DNA of 32,667 nucleotides from an uncultured Spartobacteria bacterium (GCA_903928175.1 CAIYQA010000048.1:1-32667); one strand, 5' to 3'. Counted from the stretch's first letter, positions 24,050 through 32,102 are shown. Notes: generated from the letters alone by a model not told the origin. A program made the numbers and translations.

Positions 24050-25150
24050 CTATTTGCCCCAGCGTTCCACCCGCCGCAGCGTTTCGCTCTCTTGCCCCTC
24101 TTCAACACCGAGGCAGAGGAAGACTCCTTCGCGGGGCATTTGACTCATAAACGCATCCAACTCCTCAATGGGCACGTCCACGAGGACGGACTTTCCAGCG
24201 GCTAGAACCCGCTTCAGAAGCGGAATCCATTGCTGGATGGGCCAGTCCAGGCCGAGGCCTTGCACCCATTGAATGGCTTGAATGCCGGGGTGGGTCAAAA
24301 TCAGATCCAAATGGCGCGCCACGCCCTTTCCATCCAAGTGGAAGACCGCCCGGTCCATCCCACTCAACTCTTGGCGAATGGGAGGAAAACCAAACTGCTC
24401 GAAATGCCCGGGCGAAATCATCGTCGAGAAATCGCAGCTCGGAATGTGCATTTTTCCGGGGCAGGGAATGTTCATCCATGTCACCGAGGGTTGTCCTGCC
24501 TTTTTGAGAAGGGCATCGAAGGAATCGAAAATGGGATGAAAATCGCGAACCGAAAGCTCCACCAACGGTTGGAGCAATTCCGGATCAGTCACCATGTCCA
24601 TGCAAAGATTGTCGCCTCCGCGCCAGGCGGCAACGCAGTCAAGACCCGGGTGCAAATCTGTATAGCCGACCCAGTATCGACCGCCACAGCGCTCCAGGGC
24701 CGCTCGAGTCATTTCCTCAATTTTCTTGAAAAACGGGCTCTGAAACGGGTCGTTTTTGAGAATGGAAAGATCGTCCAAGCTCTCAATTACTGGGTGATAC
24801 CAAGTAGTCACTTCCGCAAATTCAATATCCCCGGCATAAAGAGCAGAGTAAAGGTTGGGCCCCAGGTTGGGGAAAAACACGGGAAAGGTTTCTCCATGAA
24901 AGACTTTGCCCTCAAGGGAACGCTCAAACTCGGCAAGTTGATACTCGGTGTCCATCCAGCGCTCCCGAAGCGAACCCCAGCGGGTGGGGTCCAAGGGGAG
25001 CCCGGCGTCGAATTGGGCATTGTGCTTGTAGAAGCGCACGGGAGGCCGGTCGAGGATTGCCTGATTAAACCAAGCCTCAATGCGGTTGAGACAAGAATGA
25101 AAATCAGGTTTTGAGAGAAGTGGCTGGATTGCGTTTTGCATGTGCGTCAT
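24050..25150 (-). CDS. Uroporphyrinogen decarboxylase-like (URO-D superfamily) protein
   Basis: A 366-aa cytoplasmic protein counted from the ATG at 25150; a TTG three codons upstream and an ATG three codons downstream are alternatives. Family features are VFFPNLGPNLYSALYAGDIEF near the N-terminus, GGDNLCMDMVTDPELLQPLVE in the middle and AVFHLDGKGVARHLDLILTHPGIQAIQW, the core (beta/alpha)8-barrel pattern of the URO-D superfamily. It is not a haem enzyme by context. The superfamily also includes corrinoid methyltransferases such as MtaA, whose zinc site is H-x-C; here the motif reads H-L-D, so the zinc Cys is missing. Such proteins recur beside sugar genes in Verrucomicrobiota and Planctomycetota with unknown function. 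It is divergent from the sensor kinase and shares operator candidate 2 with it. Confidence 0.75.
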   Translation of the reverse strand: MTHMQNAIQPLLSKPDFHSCLNRIEAWFNQAILDRPPVRFYKHNAQFDAGLPLDPTRWGSLRERWMDTEYQLAEFERSLEGKVFHGETFPVFFPNLGPNLYSALYAGDIEFAEVTTWYHPVIESLDDLSILKNDPFQSPFFKKIEEMTRAALERCGGRYWVGYTDLHPGLDCVAAWRGGDNLCMDMVTDPELLQPLVELSVRDFHPIFDSFDALLKKAGQPSVTWMNIPCPGKMHIPSCDFSTMISPGHFEQFGFPPIRQELSGMDRAVFHLDGKGVARHLDLILTHPGIQAIQWVQGLGLDWPIQQWIPLLKRVLAAGKSVLVDVPIEELDAFMSQMPREGVFLCLGVEEGQESETLRRVERWGK

Positions 25151-25210
25151 TAATTTCAAGGAGGATCAGCGCCCAGGCAGTAACTACCCCGGAATTGGAT
25201 CGACCGTCAT

Positions 25211-25227
25211 GTCCCAAAAATTGTGAC
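25211..25227. promoter_or_regulatory. Operator candidate 2, GTCCCAA-AAA-TTGTGAC
   Basis: The 17-bp dyad extends to 23 bp (25208-25230, CAT/ATG flanks) with a single mismatch between arms. It sits in the 163-bp gap between the divergent URO-D-like gene and the sensor kinase, 60 bp from the former start and 86 bp from the latter, so one site could serve both directions. It matches sites at 11984 and 27744. Confidence 0.7.
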
Positions 25228-25313
25228 ATGTTCGTGAGCCTACCGGAGAGCAATGTCCTTGTCGAGCCTAAGCCGGAATGGTAACAATAGCACTGTCCTG
25301 CCGAAGGACCGCC

Positions 25314-27026
25314 ATGCCCAATTTGCTCCGCGCCATTCCATTCTGCCTTATTGCCTGCTCTCTTTTCGGTCTGACGCCAACCCTTCAAGCTGCAATCGTC
25401 CTCACCCAAGTGGCTGCTGACGGGAAGCCTATTGCCGGTTTGCCCAGTGCCTTTGACATGGCCAAGCCGCTTTCCATTGCTTCGAGCACCCGCTCGTTGA
25501 GCCTTGAGTTCGATCAGACCAATGAAGAGGGGAAAACCTCGGACAGGCTTCGCTACAAGCTGGAGGGCTACGACCGCAACTGGCAGGATCTTTTGTCCAA
25601 CATGCGAGGGTTCCTGGAGTTTCACAATTCGAGTGGAGACGTGCTCGGGACGGAGGAGTTTTATCTCAAAGGAGAAACGCCCGGGTGGCGGGGAAGCCCG
25701 GAAACCTCGGATTTCGTGGAATACACCCGGACCTGCACTGCCCCGGAAGGCTCTTGCAAAGTCGAGGTGGTCCTCATGTCGCATGGTCCCAACGCCACCA
25801 TGGGGGTGGTCGGGTTTGACGCAATCCGGTTGTCTGTGGTCTCCCCGGGCAGCTCGACTCCCAAAGTCTATGAATTGAATGCGGAAGGGATCCATGGGTT
25901 TCCCCAACCCAGTGATCCTTCGGCTTTTTGGGATCGGGGAGGGTCTCGGGCAAGCCTGGCTGAAGTGCGGATCATGAACACGCCTGCGCCTCACCCGATC
26001 CTGGTTTTTAATGACGATGCTCCTTCCCATTATGCCACCTGGGTCACCCGCTGGAACAAGCCTTTGGAGGTCAAGCCCGGCGACCAAGTCACCCTGAGCT
26101 TTAAAGCCGCTTACAGCATCGGCTCGGGCGGGCCCGGAGTCGCTGAGTTCCCGCAACTTCAGCCTGGGAATTATTTTTTCAGGGCGGTGGCGACCCGGGC
26201 CGATGGAGAGCCGAACGGGGCGGAGTTGGTGCTTCCGCTCGTGATCACTGCCCCCTGGTACCGGCACATGGGATTCTGGGTGGCACTCTCGGTGGTGATG
26301 AGCGCGGGGGTGGCTTGGTTCAGCCGGTGGAGTCTCAAACGTCGCATGCAGATGCGGCTTGCGGCCTTGGAACACGAGCGGGCGATGGAACGGGAACGGG
26401 AGCGGATTGCGCGGGATCTGCACGACCATATCGGAGCCGGTTTGACCGAAATCGCCATGCAAAGCGACTGGGTTGATGGCGATCTGGAGCAAGGCGTAAC
26501 CCAGCGAACCCGGCAGCGGGTCAAAGCCATCCGTCAATCGGCCACGGACCTTGCCCGCGGAGTCGATGAAATGGTTTGGGCCATCAATCCGGCAAACGAC
26601 AGCCTCAAGCGATTTGCCAATTATTTGGCCCAATGCTCGGCCCAGTTCCTGGAGGCTGCCGGGGTCCGCGTTCGCTTTGATATTCCAGCGGACCTGCCGG
26701 AAATTCCGCTCCCGGGAAAACTGCGGCATGCGCTCTTCCTGGTGGTGCTCGAAGCAATCAACAATGCCGTAAAATATGCCCGCGCCACGCTGGTGCGTCT
26801 GGAGTTGCAGGTGGGTCAGGAAGGACTCCATCTTGCGATCGAAGATGACGGGCAGGGATTTGACCTTGCCGGACCCAGCCCGGAAGGCAGCCATGAAGGG
26901 TTGAACAACATGCGGCACCGCATGGACGAAATCGGGGGTGCGTTTTCCATTGCAAGCAAAAAGGGGACGGGGACGCGCATCGAACTTTTTGCTCCGCTCA
27001 CTTATCCCAATCCGAATTTATCATGA
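25314..27026 (+). CDS. Membrane sensor histidine kinase with split Y_Y_Y domain
   Basis: The ATG at 25314 is preceded by GAAGGA (25303-25308) and begins a signal peptide (MPNLLRAIPFCLIACSLFGLTPTLQA); an earlier in-frame ATG at 25278 lacks both. The 570-aa protein has a periplasmic region (27-316), one TM segment (about 318-335), a coiled coil and a HisKA_3 kinase: ERERIARDLHDHIGAGL with H370, N-box EAINNAVKYA (480-489), EDDGQGFD (510-517) and EGLNNMRHRMDEIGG (528-542). The periplasmic part opens a Y_Y_Y domain (LRYKLEGYDRNW, 79-90) and closes it only at 281-314 (QLQPGNYFFRAVATRADG...APWY). About 190 residues are inserted between, perhaps a ligand-binding beta-sandwich. It overlaps the response regulator by 4 bp and is the probable sugar sensor of the locus. 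Confidence 0.88.
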   Translation: MPNLLRAIPFCLIACSLFGLTPTLQAAIVLTQVAADGKPIAGLPSAFDMAKPLSIASSTRSLSLEFDQTNEEGKTSDRLRYKLEGYDRNWQDLLSNMRGFLEFHNSSGDVLGTEEFYLKGETPGWRGSPETSDFVEYTRTCTAPEGSCKVEVVLMSHGPNATMGVVGFDAIRLSVVSPGSSTPKVYELNAEGIHGFPQPSDPSAFWDRGGSRASLAEVRIMNTPAPHPILVFNDDAPSHYATWVTRWNKPLEVKPGDQVTLSFKAAYSIGSGGPGVAEFPQLQPGNYFFRAVATRADGEPNGAELVLPLVITAPWYRHMGFWVALSVVMSAGVAWFSRWSLKRRMQMRLAALEHERAMERERERIARDLHDHIGAGLTEIAMQSDWVDGDLEQGVTQRTRQRVKAIRQSATDLARGVDEMVWAINPANDSLKRFANYLAQCSAQFLEAAGVRVRFDIPADLPEIPLPGKLRHALFLVVLEAINNAVKYARATLVRLELQVGQEGLHLAIEDDGQGFDLAGPSPEGSHEGLNNMRHRMDEIGGAFSIASKKGTGTRIELFAPLTYPNPNLS

Positions 27027-27685
27027 TCCAAGTTGCCGTAGTTGAAGATGACGCCCGACTCCGCTGCGTGGTGGCCGAAACCCTGGCCTCCACCAATGAC
27101 TGCCGGTGCGCAGCCATTTATCCCGATGGGGCCAGCGCCGTTGCGGAGCTCCCTGCGTTGGCTCCCGACGTGATCCTGATGGATATCAACCTGCCGGATC
27201 TGAGCGGGGTGGAATGTGTGGCTCAAATCGCCCCGCTGCTGCCAAAAACTGAGATCATCATGCTGACGGTGTTTCAGGACCCGGCAACGATTTTTCAAGC
27301 CCTGGCCGCAGGCGCCCATGGCTATTTGGTCAAACCGGTGATGCCGAAACAGCTCTTGGACTCGATCCGTGAAATTCGCGCCGGGGGTGTTCCAATGAGC
27401 CCGGGAATTGCCCGGGAAGTCATCGACTATTTCCGTCGGCCGGTTCCCACCCCCGCAGCCAAAGACGCTTGCTCGGAGGATAGCAAACTCGGCGCTCGCG
27501 AACATCAGGTGCTGCAGGCGCTTAATCAGGGGCTGACTTACAAGGAGATCGCTGCCGAATTGAAGATCTCCATCTGGACCGTGGCCACTTATGTGCGGCG
27601 GATCTATGAAAAACTCCACGTGCGGAGCCGAAGCGAAATCATTGCCCGCTTTCGAAAAAACACCCCTTCTACGGCCCCCGATTAA
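27023..27685 (+). CDS. NarL/FixJ-family response regulator
   Basis: A 220-aa cytoplasmic protein. The receiver domain (1-120) has VEDD (7-10), phospho-acceptor D54 in ILMDINLPDLSG, T82 in IIMLTVFQD and K104 in GYLVKPVMP. A LuxR-type HTH follows (about 154-213): LGAREHQVLQALNQGLTYKEIAAELKIS then VATYVRRIYEKLHVRSRSE, with the four-helix pattern intact. Its start overlaps the kinase stop by 4 bp (ATGA at 27023-27026), making the two a cognate pair. LuxR-type domains dimerise on inverted repeats, so this protein is the best candidate to bind the three 17-bp dyads GTCnCAA-N3-TTGTGAC in the window, one of which is in front of its own operon. Confidence 0.93.
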   Translation: MIQVAVVEDDARLRCVVAETLASTNDCRCAAIYPDGASAVAELPALAPDVILMDINLPDLSGVECVAQIAPLLPKTEIIMLTVFQDPATIFQALAAGAHGYLVKPVMPKQLLDSIREIRAGGVPMSPGIAREVIDYFRRPVPTPAAKDACSEDSKLGAREHQVLQALNQGLTYKEIAAELKISIWTVATYVRRIYEKLHVRSRSEIIARFRKNTPSTAPD

Positions 27686-27743
27686 TGAAAAGCTGTGGGC
27701 CGCGCCGCCGGCTTACCCATACGGCCCATTGGGATCCGGGGAA

Positions 27744-27760
27744 GTCGCAAAGATTGTGAC
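27744..27760. promoter_or_regulatory. Operator candidate 3, GTCGCAA-AGA-TTGTGAC
   Basis: A 17-bp dyad with one mismatch between arms (G for A in the left arm), located between the response regulator and the sulfatase, 41 bp before the sulfatase ATG. It keeps the pattern shared with the sites at 11984 and 25211, which makes the sulfatase a likely member of the same regulon. Confidence 0.68.
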
Positions 27761-27801
27761 AAGACAAGCGATGCAATTTTTGGGAAGCTGGCGCCTAGTT
27801 T

Positions 27802-29343
27802 ATGCCTATCTCATCTGCATGCCTGCCTCGGTGGACCGGCTCTGCGCTGGCCCTCATCGCGTTCTCTCTTGCTCATTGCATCCCTCTCGGAACCGAGGCC
27901 CTTGCCAAGACCCCGAATGAGGCAACGGCCAGGAAACCCAATATCCTTTTGATTCTCGCCGACGATCTGCGGCCCGACTGCGTGGGGGCACTGGGCAACC
28001 CGCATATCAAGACCCCTAACCTGGACCGGTTGGTTAAGCAGGGGGTTTCTTTCCGCAACTGCTTTGTCATGGGCAGCCATTGCACGGCGGTCTGTACTCC
28101 AAGCCGCACGATGCTCATGACCGGCCGGAATCTTTTCACTATTCCCTTGGATGAAGGCCGCCCGGATAACAAGCCTTCCGCGCAGGTGGATTTTCAAATC
28201 CTTCGCGCGGCGGGATACGACACGTTTTACATGGGCAAGAGCGGGAACACCTACAACCCGGGATGCCGGACGGCTGACCGTTGCGAGTTTTTCCACGAGA
28301 CGTTTTCGCCCAAAAACAAGGAGATATGCCCCGACAAAGTCGTCCAGTACCTGCGCGAGCCCGGGCGGGCTGAAAAACCTTTTTATATTAATTTCGCCAT
28401 TTCCGTCCCGCATGATCCCCTGGATCCCGACCCGCAAGACCTGGCCCTCTACAAGGGGGACAACGCTCCTCCTCTTCCTGCCAACGAAGCGGCTAGCCAT
28501 GCCGATTTCGCCGGCTTCAATTTGCGCGACACCAACTGCCGCGGATTCGGTGGCGGGACAGCGGGAATTGTCTTTAGCAATGCCGCGGAGGAAAAACGCC
28601 GGGCGGCGCTGGTTTCGTATTATGCGGTAATGACCGGTTACGACAAGCAGGTGGGGCGGATTTTGGATGAGTTGGATCGAACGGGGTTGGCCCAAAACAC
28701 CATTGTCGTATTCGCTTCCGATAACGGGCTTTCGTTTTGGGATCATGGTCTCATTCACAAGCAAAGCCTTTACGAGAGCGACAACCGTGTGCCGCTGGTG
28801 GTGCGCGGCCCAGGCATCCCCAAAGGCGAAACCCGGGATGCTTTTGTGTACCTCTCGGATGTTCTGCCCACGTTGCTGGATCTTGTTTCGGTGCCAATCC
28901 CGCCCACGGTGGAAACCAAAAGCTTTGCCCCGGCGATGAACAATTCCTCCTGGGTTTACCGGAAAAACATCTACATGGCTTATCGCCGGGAGATTCGCAC
29001 GTTCCGCGATGACCGGTACAAGCTGCTGCTCTACAACGTCCCCTACAGCGGGGCTCGTTATACCCAGTTGTTTGATCTCGAGGCGGATCCCTTGGAACAG
29101 AAAAACCTGGCCAAGGAACCCTCCCAAGCAGGGCGGGTCCAGCAGATGATTGAATCGGCCCGAAAGGCTGGCAAAGAACTCGGGGAGGAGGAAAACCCCA
29201 GGACGGGAGCCCAAAAGGTTCTCATGTCCAAGATGCGTTTTTGGACCACCTGGGACAAGCGGCACGAGCTTACGCCCGAGGACAAACAACACTTTCCCGA
29301 AAAATACGTGATCGACAACACTCCGGAAGAGTGGGGCGACTAG
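27802..29343 (+). CDS. Secreted S1-type sulfatase
   Basis: A 513-aa protein. An N-terminal hydrophobic stretch (about 12-35) acts as signal peptide. The alkaline-phosphatase-like sulfatase core starts with KPNILLILADDLRPDCVG (45-62; metal Asp 54/55). The signature CTPSRTMLMTG (98-108) supplies Cys98, which must be converted to formylglycine. Later motifs are GYDTFYMGKSGN, VVFASDNGLSFWDHG (metal Asp/Asn) and YESDNRVPLVVRGPG. These enzymes remove sulfate esters from polysaccharides in the periplasm or outside the cell. The Cys-type signature needs a maturation enzyme, which is not in the window. The gene lies 116 bp after the response regulator and 41 bp after operator candidate 3, linking it to the carbohydrate locus. 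Start chosen as the only ATG giving a signal peptide; no Shine-Dalgarno is seen. Confidence 0.92.
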   Translation: MPISSACLPRWTGSALALIAFSLAHCIPLGTEALAKTPNEATARKPNILLILADDLRPDCVGALGNPHIKTPNLDRLVKQGVSFRNCFVMGSHCTAVCTPSRTMLMTGRNLFTIPLDEGRPDNKPSAQVDFQILRAAGYDTFYMGKSGNTYNPGCRTADRCEFFHETFSPKNKEICPDKVVQYLREPGRAEKPFYINFAISVPHDPLDPDPQDLALYKGDNAPPLPANEAASHADFAGFNLRDTNCRGFGGGTAGIVFSNAAEEKRRAALVSYYAVMTGYDKQVGRILDELDRTGLAQNTIVVFASDNGLSFWDHGLIHKQSLYESDNRVPLVVRGPGIPKGETRDAFVYLSDVLPTLLDLVSVPIPPTVETKSFAPAMNNSSWVYRKNIYMAYRREIRTFRDDRYKLLLYNVPYSGARYTQLFDLEADPLEQKNLAKEPSQAGRVQQMIESARKAGKELGEEENPRTGAQKVLMSKMRFWTTWDKRHELTPEDKQHFPEKYVIDNTPEEWGD

Positions 29344-29516
29344 TTTCCGGGCCGTCCTTTGGCCACCTTGGCGTTGACTTGGTAAAGGCACCGACCGCCT
29401 CCCATACCTTGGATTTCCAGCCTGCCACTTCCCTGTTCTGCTGAGCCTTGTTGCTCAAAGCATCGGCTACGGAATGCCCGCTTGACCTCATCGGGATACC
29501 ACCCATCTTCAGAGCA

Positions 29517-31811
29517 ATGAACCGAGAGACCTCAATTCCAACCACTGCACACGCGAGTCGCCATGCGCTGCGCGCTCTTTGCCCAGCGGCCGCGCTGCTG
29601 GCTGTCGTCCTGGTTTTGTGCAGTTGCAAGCCGGCTGCGGTCGCTCCCTTGCCCGCTTCACCCCCCAACCCGCCAGCGAACAGTTCTGATTATGTCGGCT
29701 CGGCGAGTTGCAAGGAATGCCATGCCTACGCCTACGGATTGTGGGCGGGATCGCATCACGCACAGGCGGAGCGCTTGATTCAACCCGATCTGGACCGCGC
29801 TGCGTTCGATCCCGCGCGGGAGTTTAAGCATGGCACGCAAAAGTCGCTTTTGCAGTGGAACACCGGACAGGCGGAGATAACAAGTCCCAGCCTGTCAAGC
29901 CCATGGGAAACAAACGCGGTGGCCCGCGTGATCGGCGAGGACCCGTTGCGGCAGTACCTGATCGGTTTTCCCGGCGGGCGTTTTCAAGTGCAGGAAGCTG
30001 CCTTCGATCCAAAAGCGAACGAGTGGTTTAATGTCTTCGGAAACGAGAATCGCAAGCCGGGGGAATGGGGCCATTGGACCGGGCGGGGCATGAACTGGAA
30101 TTCGATGTGCGCTGCCTGCCACAACACCCGCGTGCAGAAGAATTACGACGAGAAAACGGATTCCTATCAAACGACCTTGAAGGAGAGGACCGTCAGTTGC
30201 GAGGCGTGCCATGGTCCGTTGAAGGCGCATGTGGACTGGGAGAAGCAGCACAGAGGAAGCAATGAGGCCGATCCGACCTTCCCGAGGCTCACCCGCCGGC
30301 AAACTTTCGACATGTGCTCATCCTGCCACGCGCGGCGGGCGGAACTAACGGGAGACTTCAAGCCGGGCGATGAGTTTTTTGATCATTTCGAACTTACCAC
30401 GGTGGATACGGGCGACACGTTTTATCCCAATGGCCAGAATCGGGACGAGGATTACGAAATGTCCTCTTTTATGGGCAGCAAGATGCAGCACGCGGGATTG
30501 ACCTGCCTGGATTGTCATCCGCGCTCGCTGCACATGGCGCGGCTGCACGGCAACGAGCTTTGCCTCTCGTGCCACAGCGGTGGCAACCCGAAGGCGCCGG
30601 TCATCAACCCGACCGAACACAGCCACCACGCGGCCTCCAGCAAAGGCAACGAATGCGCCGGCTGCCACATGCCGCAGACGGTTTACATGCAGCGCCACTC
30701 GCGCCATGACCACGGGTTTACGATTCCAGACCCGCTGCTGACGAAAAAGTTTGGCGTGCCCAACGCCTGCAACCGCTGCCATGGGGACCAATCCACCGAC
30801 TGGTCGCTCAAGCAGGTCGAGACCTGGTATGGCGACAAAATGCAGCGCCCCAGCCGCGAACGCGCCGAACTCATTGCGCGCGCCCGCAAAGGCGAGGATT
30901 CGGCGCATTCCGATTTGGTGAAGTTGCTTCAGGCAGAACCCATTCCCTACTGGCGCGCGGTTGCAGCCGGCCTGCTCGGAAACTGGCTGGGGGAGAAAGA
31001 GGTTGCGCCGGCGCTGCTCCGAAGTCTGGACGACCCGGACCCGATGGTTCGCAGCGCATCGGTTCGCGCGCTCGCCCCGATGGTCGCGGACGAAGCCGTC
31101 TCCAAAGCGCTTCAACAGAAACTTTCCGATCCCTTGCGCAACGTCCGCATCGCCGCCGCCTGGTCGCTGCGCGCCACGCTGGACATGAGCTCGCCCGCGG
31201 GAAAAGACTTGCAGCGGATGCTGGACTTCAATGCCGATCAACCGATCGGCCAGTTGCAGTTGGGCGCGTTCCACTTGTCTCGCAACGACGCCGAAGCCGC
31301 GCTGACGCATCTGCAAAAAGCAGTCGCGTGGGACACGCAGTCGCCGCCCCTGCGCCAGAACCTGGCCGTGGGGTTGAGCGCCCTGGGGCGGACCAAGGAA
31401 GCGGTAACGCAATTGGAGGAAGCCGTCCGCGTGGCGCCCAAAGATGCGGAGTCGCATTACCAACTGGCTTTGGCATGCAGTGAAACCGGCGACCTCAAAC
31501 GCGCCGAGACGGAACTCGCCACTACCGTCCAACTGGAGCCGCGGCACGGCCGGGCTTGGTACAACCTCGGCCTTGCCCAAAACGCGCTGGGCGAAACAGA
31601 ACAGGCCATCAAATCACTCCTTCGCGCAGAATCGGCCGACCCGCACGACGCTGGAATTCCCTACGCTCGCGCCACCATCCTGGCCCGGCTGGAAAGAAAT
31701 GCGGAAGCGCGGGCCGCCGCCAACCGGGCGCTCGAGATTCAGCCCGCATTCAACGATGCGCGCACGTTGCTGCGCATCCTCGATGCACAGGGCCTGAAAA
31801 CAGAGAAATAG
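29517..31811 (+). CDS. Octaheme c-type cytochrome lipoprotein with HEAT and TPR repeats
   Basis: The ATG at 29517 gives 764 aa; a longer frame begins at 29448 but only the later ATG leads directly into a lipoprotein signal (LLAVVLVLCSC, lipidated Cys about 37). Eight CXXCH haem motifs occur: CKECH, CAACH, CEACH, CSSCH, CLDCH, CLSCH, CAGCH and CNRCH, all in the first half, with many extra His residues for distal ligation (for example WAGSHHAQ). The layout resembles cytochrome c554/NrfB-like multihaem proteins. A HEAT-like stretch follows (ALLRSLDDPDPMVRSASVRALAPMV), then several TPR units (GRTKEAVTQLEEAVRVAPKDAESHYQLA and similar) to the end. A periplasmic electron-transfer role is likely; partners are unknown. 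It is not obviously part of the sugar locus and lacks the 17-bp dyad upstream. Confidence 0.88.
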   Translation: MNRETSIPTTAHASRHALRALCPAAALLAVVLVLCSCKPAAVAPLPASPPNPPANSSDYVGSASCKECHAYAYGLWAGSHHAQAERLIQPDLDRAAFDPAREFKHGTQKSLLQWNTGQAEITSPSLSSPWETNAVARVIGEDPLRQYLIGFPGGRFQVQEAAFDPKANEWFNVFGNENRKPGEWGHWTGRGMNWNSMCAACHNTRVQKNYDEKTDSYQTTLKERTVSCEACHGPLKAHVDWEKQHRGSNEADPTFPRLTRRQTFDMCSSCHARRAELTGDFKPGDEFFDHFELTTVDTGDTFYPNGQNRDEDYEMSSFMGSKMQHAGLTCLDCHPRSLHMARLHGNELCLSCHSGGNPKAPVINPTEHSHHAASSKGNECAGCHMPQTVYMQRHSRHDHGFTIPDPLLTKKFGVPNACNRCHGDQSTDWSLKQVETWYGDKMQRPSRERAELIARARKGEDSAHSDLVKLLQAEPIPYWRAVAAGLLGNWLGEKEVAPALLRSLDDPDPMVRSASVRALAPMVADEAVSKALQQKLSDPLRNVRIAAAWSLRATLDMSSPAGKDLQRMLDFNADQPIGQLQLGAFHLSRNDAEAALTHLQKAVAWDTQSPPLRQNLAVGLSALGRTKEAVTQLEEAVRVAPKDAESHYQLALACSETGDLKRAETELATTVQLEPRHGRAWYNLGLAQNALGETEQAIKSLLRAESADPHDAGIPYARATILARLERNAEARAAANRALEIQPAFNDARTLLRILDAQGLKTEK

Positions 31812-31838
31812 CGTCGATTTTACAGAGCCTTTGTTTAA

Positions 31839-31860
31839 GCCATTTCCAGAGGGAAATGGC
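31839..31860. terminator. Perfect 9-bp hairpin after cytochrome gene
   Basis: GCCATTTCC and GGAAATGGC pair around an AGAG loop, 27 bp after the cytochrome stop codon. No U-tract follows on the plus strand, so it is at best a weak terminator; its right arm includes the CCA end of the tRNA-like fragment on the minus strand. Confidence 0.4.
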
Positions 31861-31914
31861 GGAAGGGGCTGGATTCGAACCCGCGGGCAGATTACTCCAC
31901 CGTTCGATTTCGAG
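31857..31914 (-). pseudogene. 3' fragment of a tRNA-Ser-like gene
   Basis: Read on the minus strand, this has an anticodon-loop-like CTCGAAA (31914-31908, anticodon CGA = Ser), a long variable region, a T arm GCGGG-TTCGAAT-CCAGC with one mismatch, the acceptor strand CCCTTCC, discriminator G and CCA. The matching 5' half (acceptor GGAAGGG, D arm, 5' anticodon stem) is not present upstream on that strand, where the sequence diverges. Such 3' tRNA halves are typically left by site-specific integration at tRNA genes. No integrase is visible here. Read on the plus strand it gives the well-known false peptide AEGAGFEPAGR. Confidence 0.5.
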
Positions 31915-32102
31915 TGGAGTGGGTTTTCTCTGTAAGGCAAAAGTTCCTGCCAATTTCCTACGTTTTTGGGTGTTCATTATGTAAATTGCAATCGAAAAGT
32001 GCAGCGGCGAATTATCAAGCTCCGGTTGCAGGATTGGCCGCAAGGTGGGGCCGGGCACAACGGCCCGACCCGCCCTTGGGCATTTATTTTCAAGCCGAAC
32101 GC

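Noticed and set aside
23797-24108. Short open frames across the repeat region
   Set aside because: Their sequence is the REP-like palindromes and the 18-bp tandem repeat read as protein.
25104-26918. Long antisense open frame (604 aa) opposite the sensor kinase
   Set aside because: The plus-strand kinase has a signal peptide, ribosome binding site and all kinase motifs; the antisense frame has none.
27811-29391. Antisense open frame (526 aa) opposite the sulfatase
   Set aside because: The sulfatase signature and metal residues lie on the plus strand; the antisense frame has low-complexity composition.
31556-31984. Plus-strand frame containing AEGAGFEPAGRLLHRS
   Set aside because: This peptide is the known false translation across a tRNA 3' end; the rest is an out-of-frame reading of the cytochrome gene.
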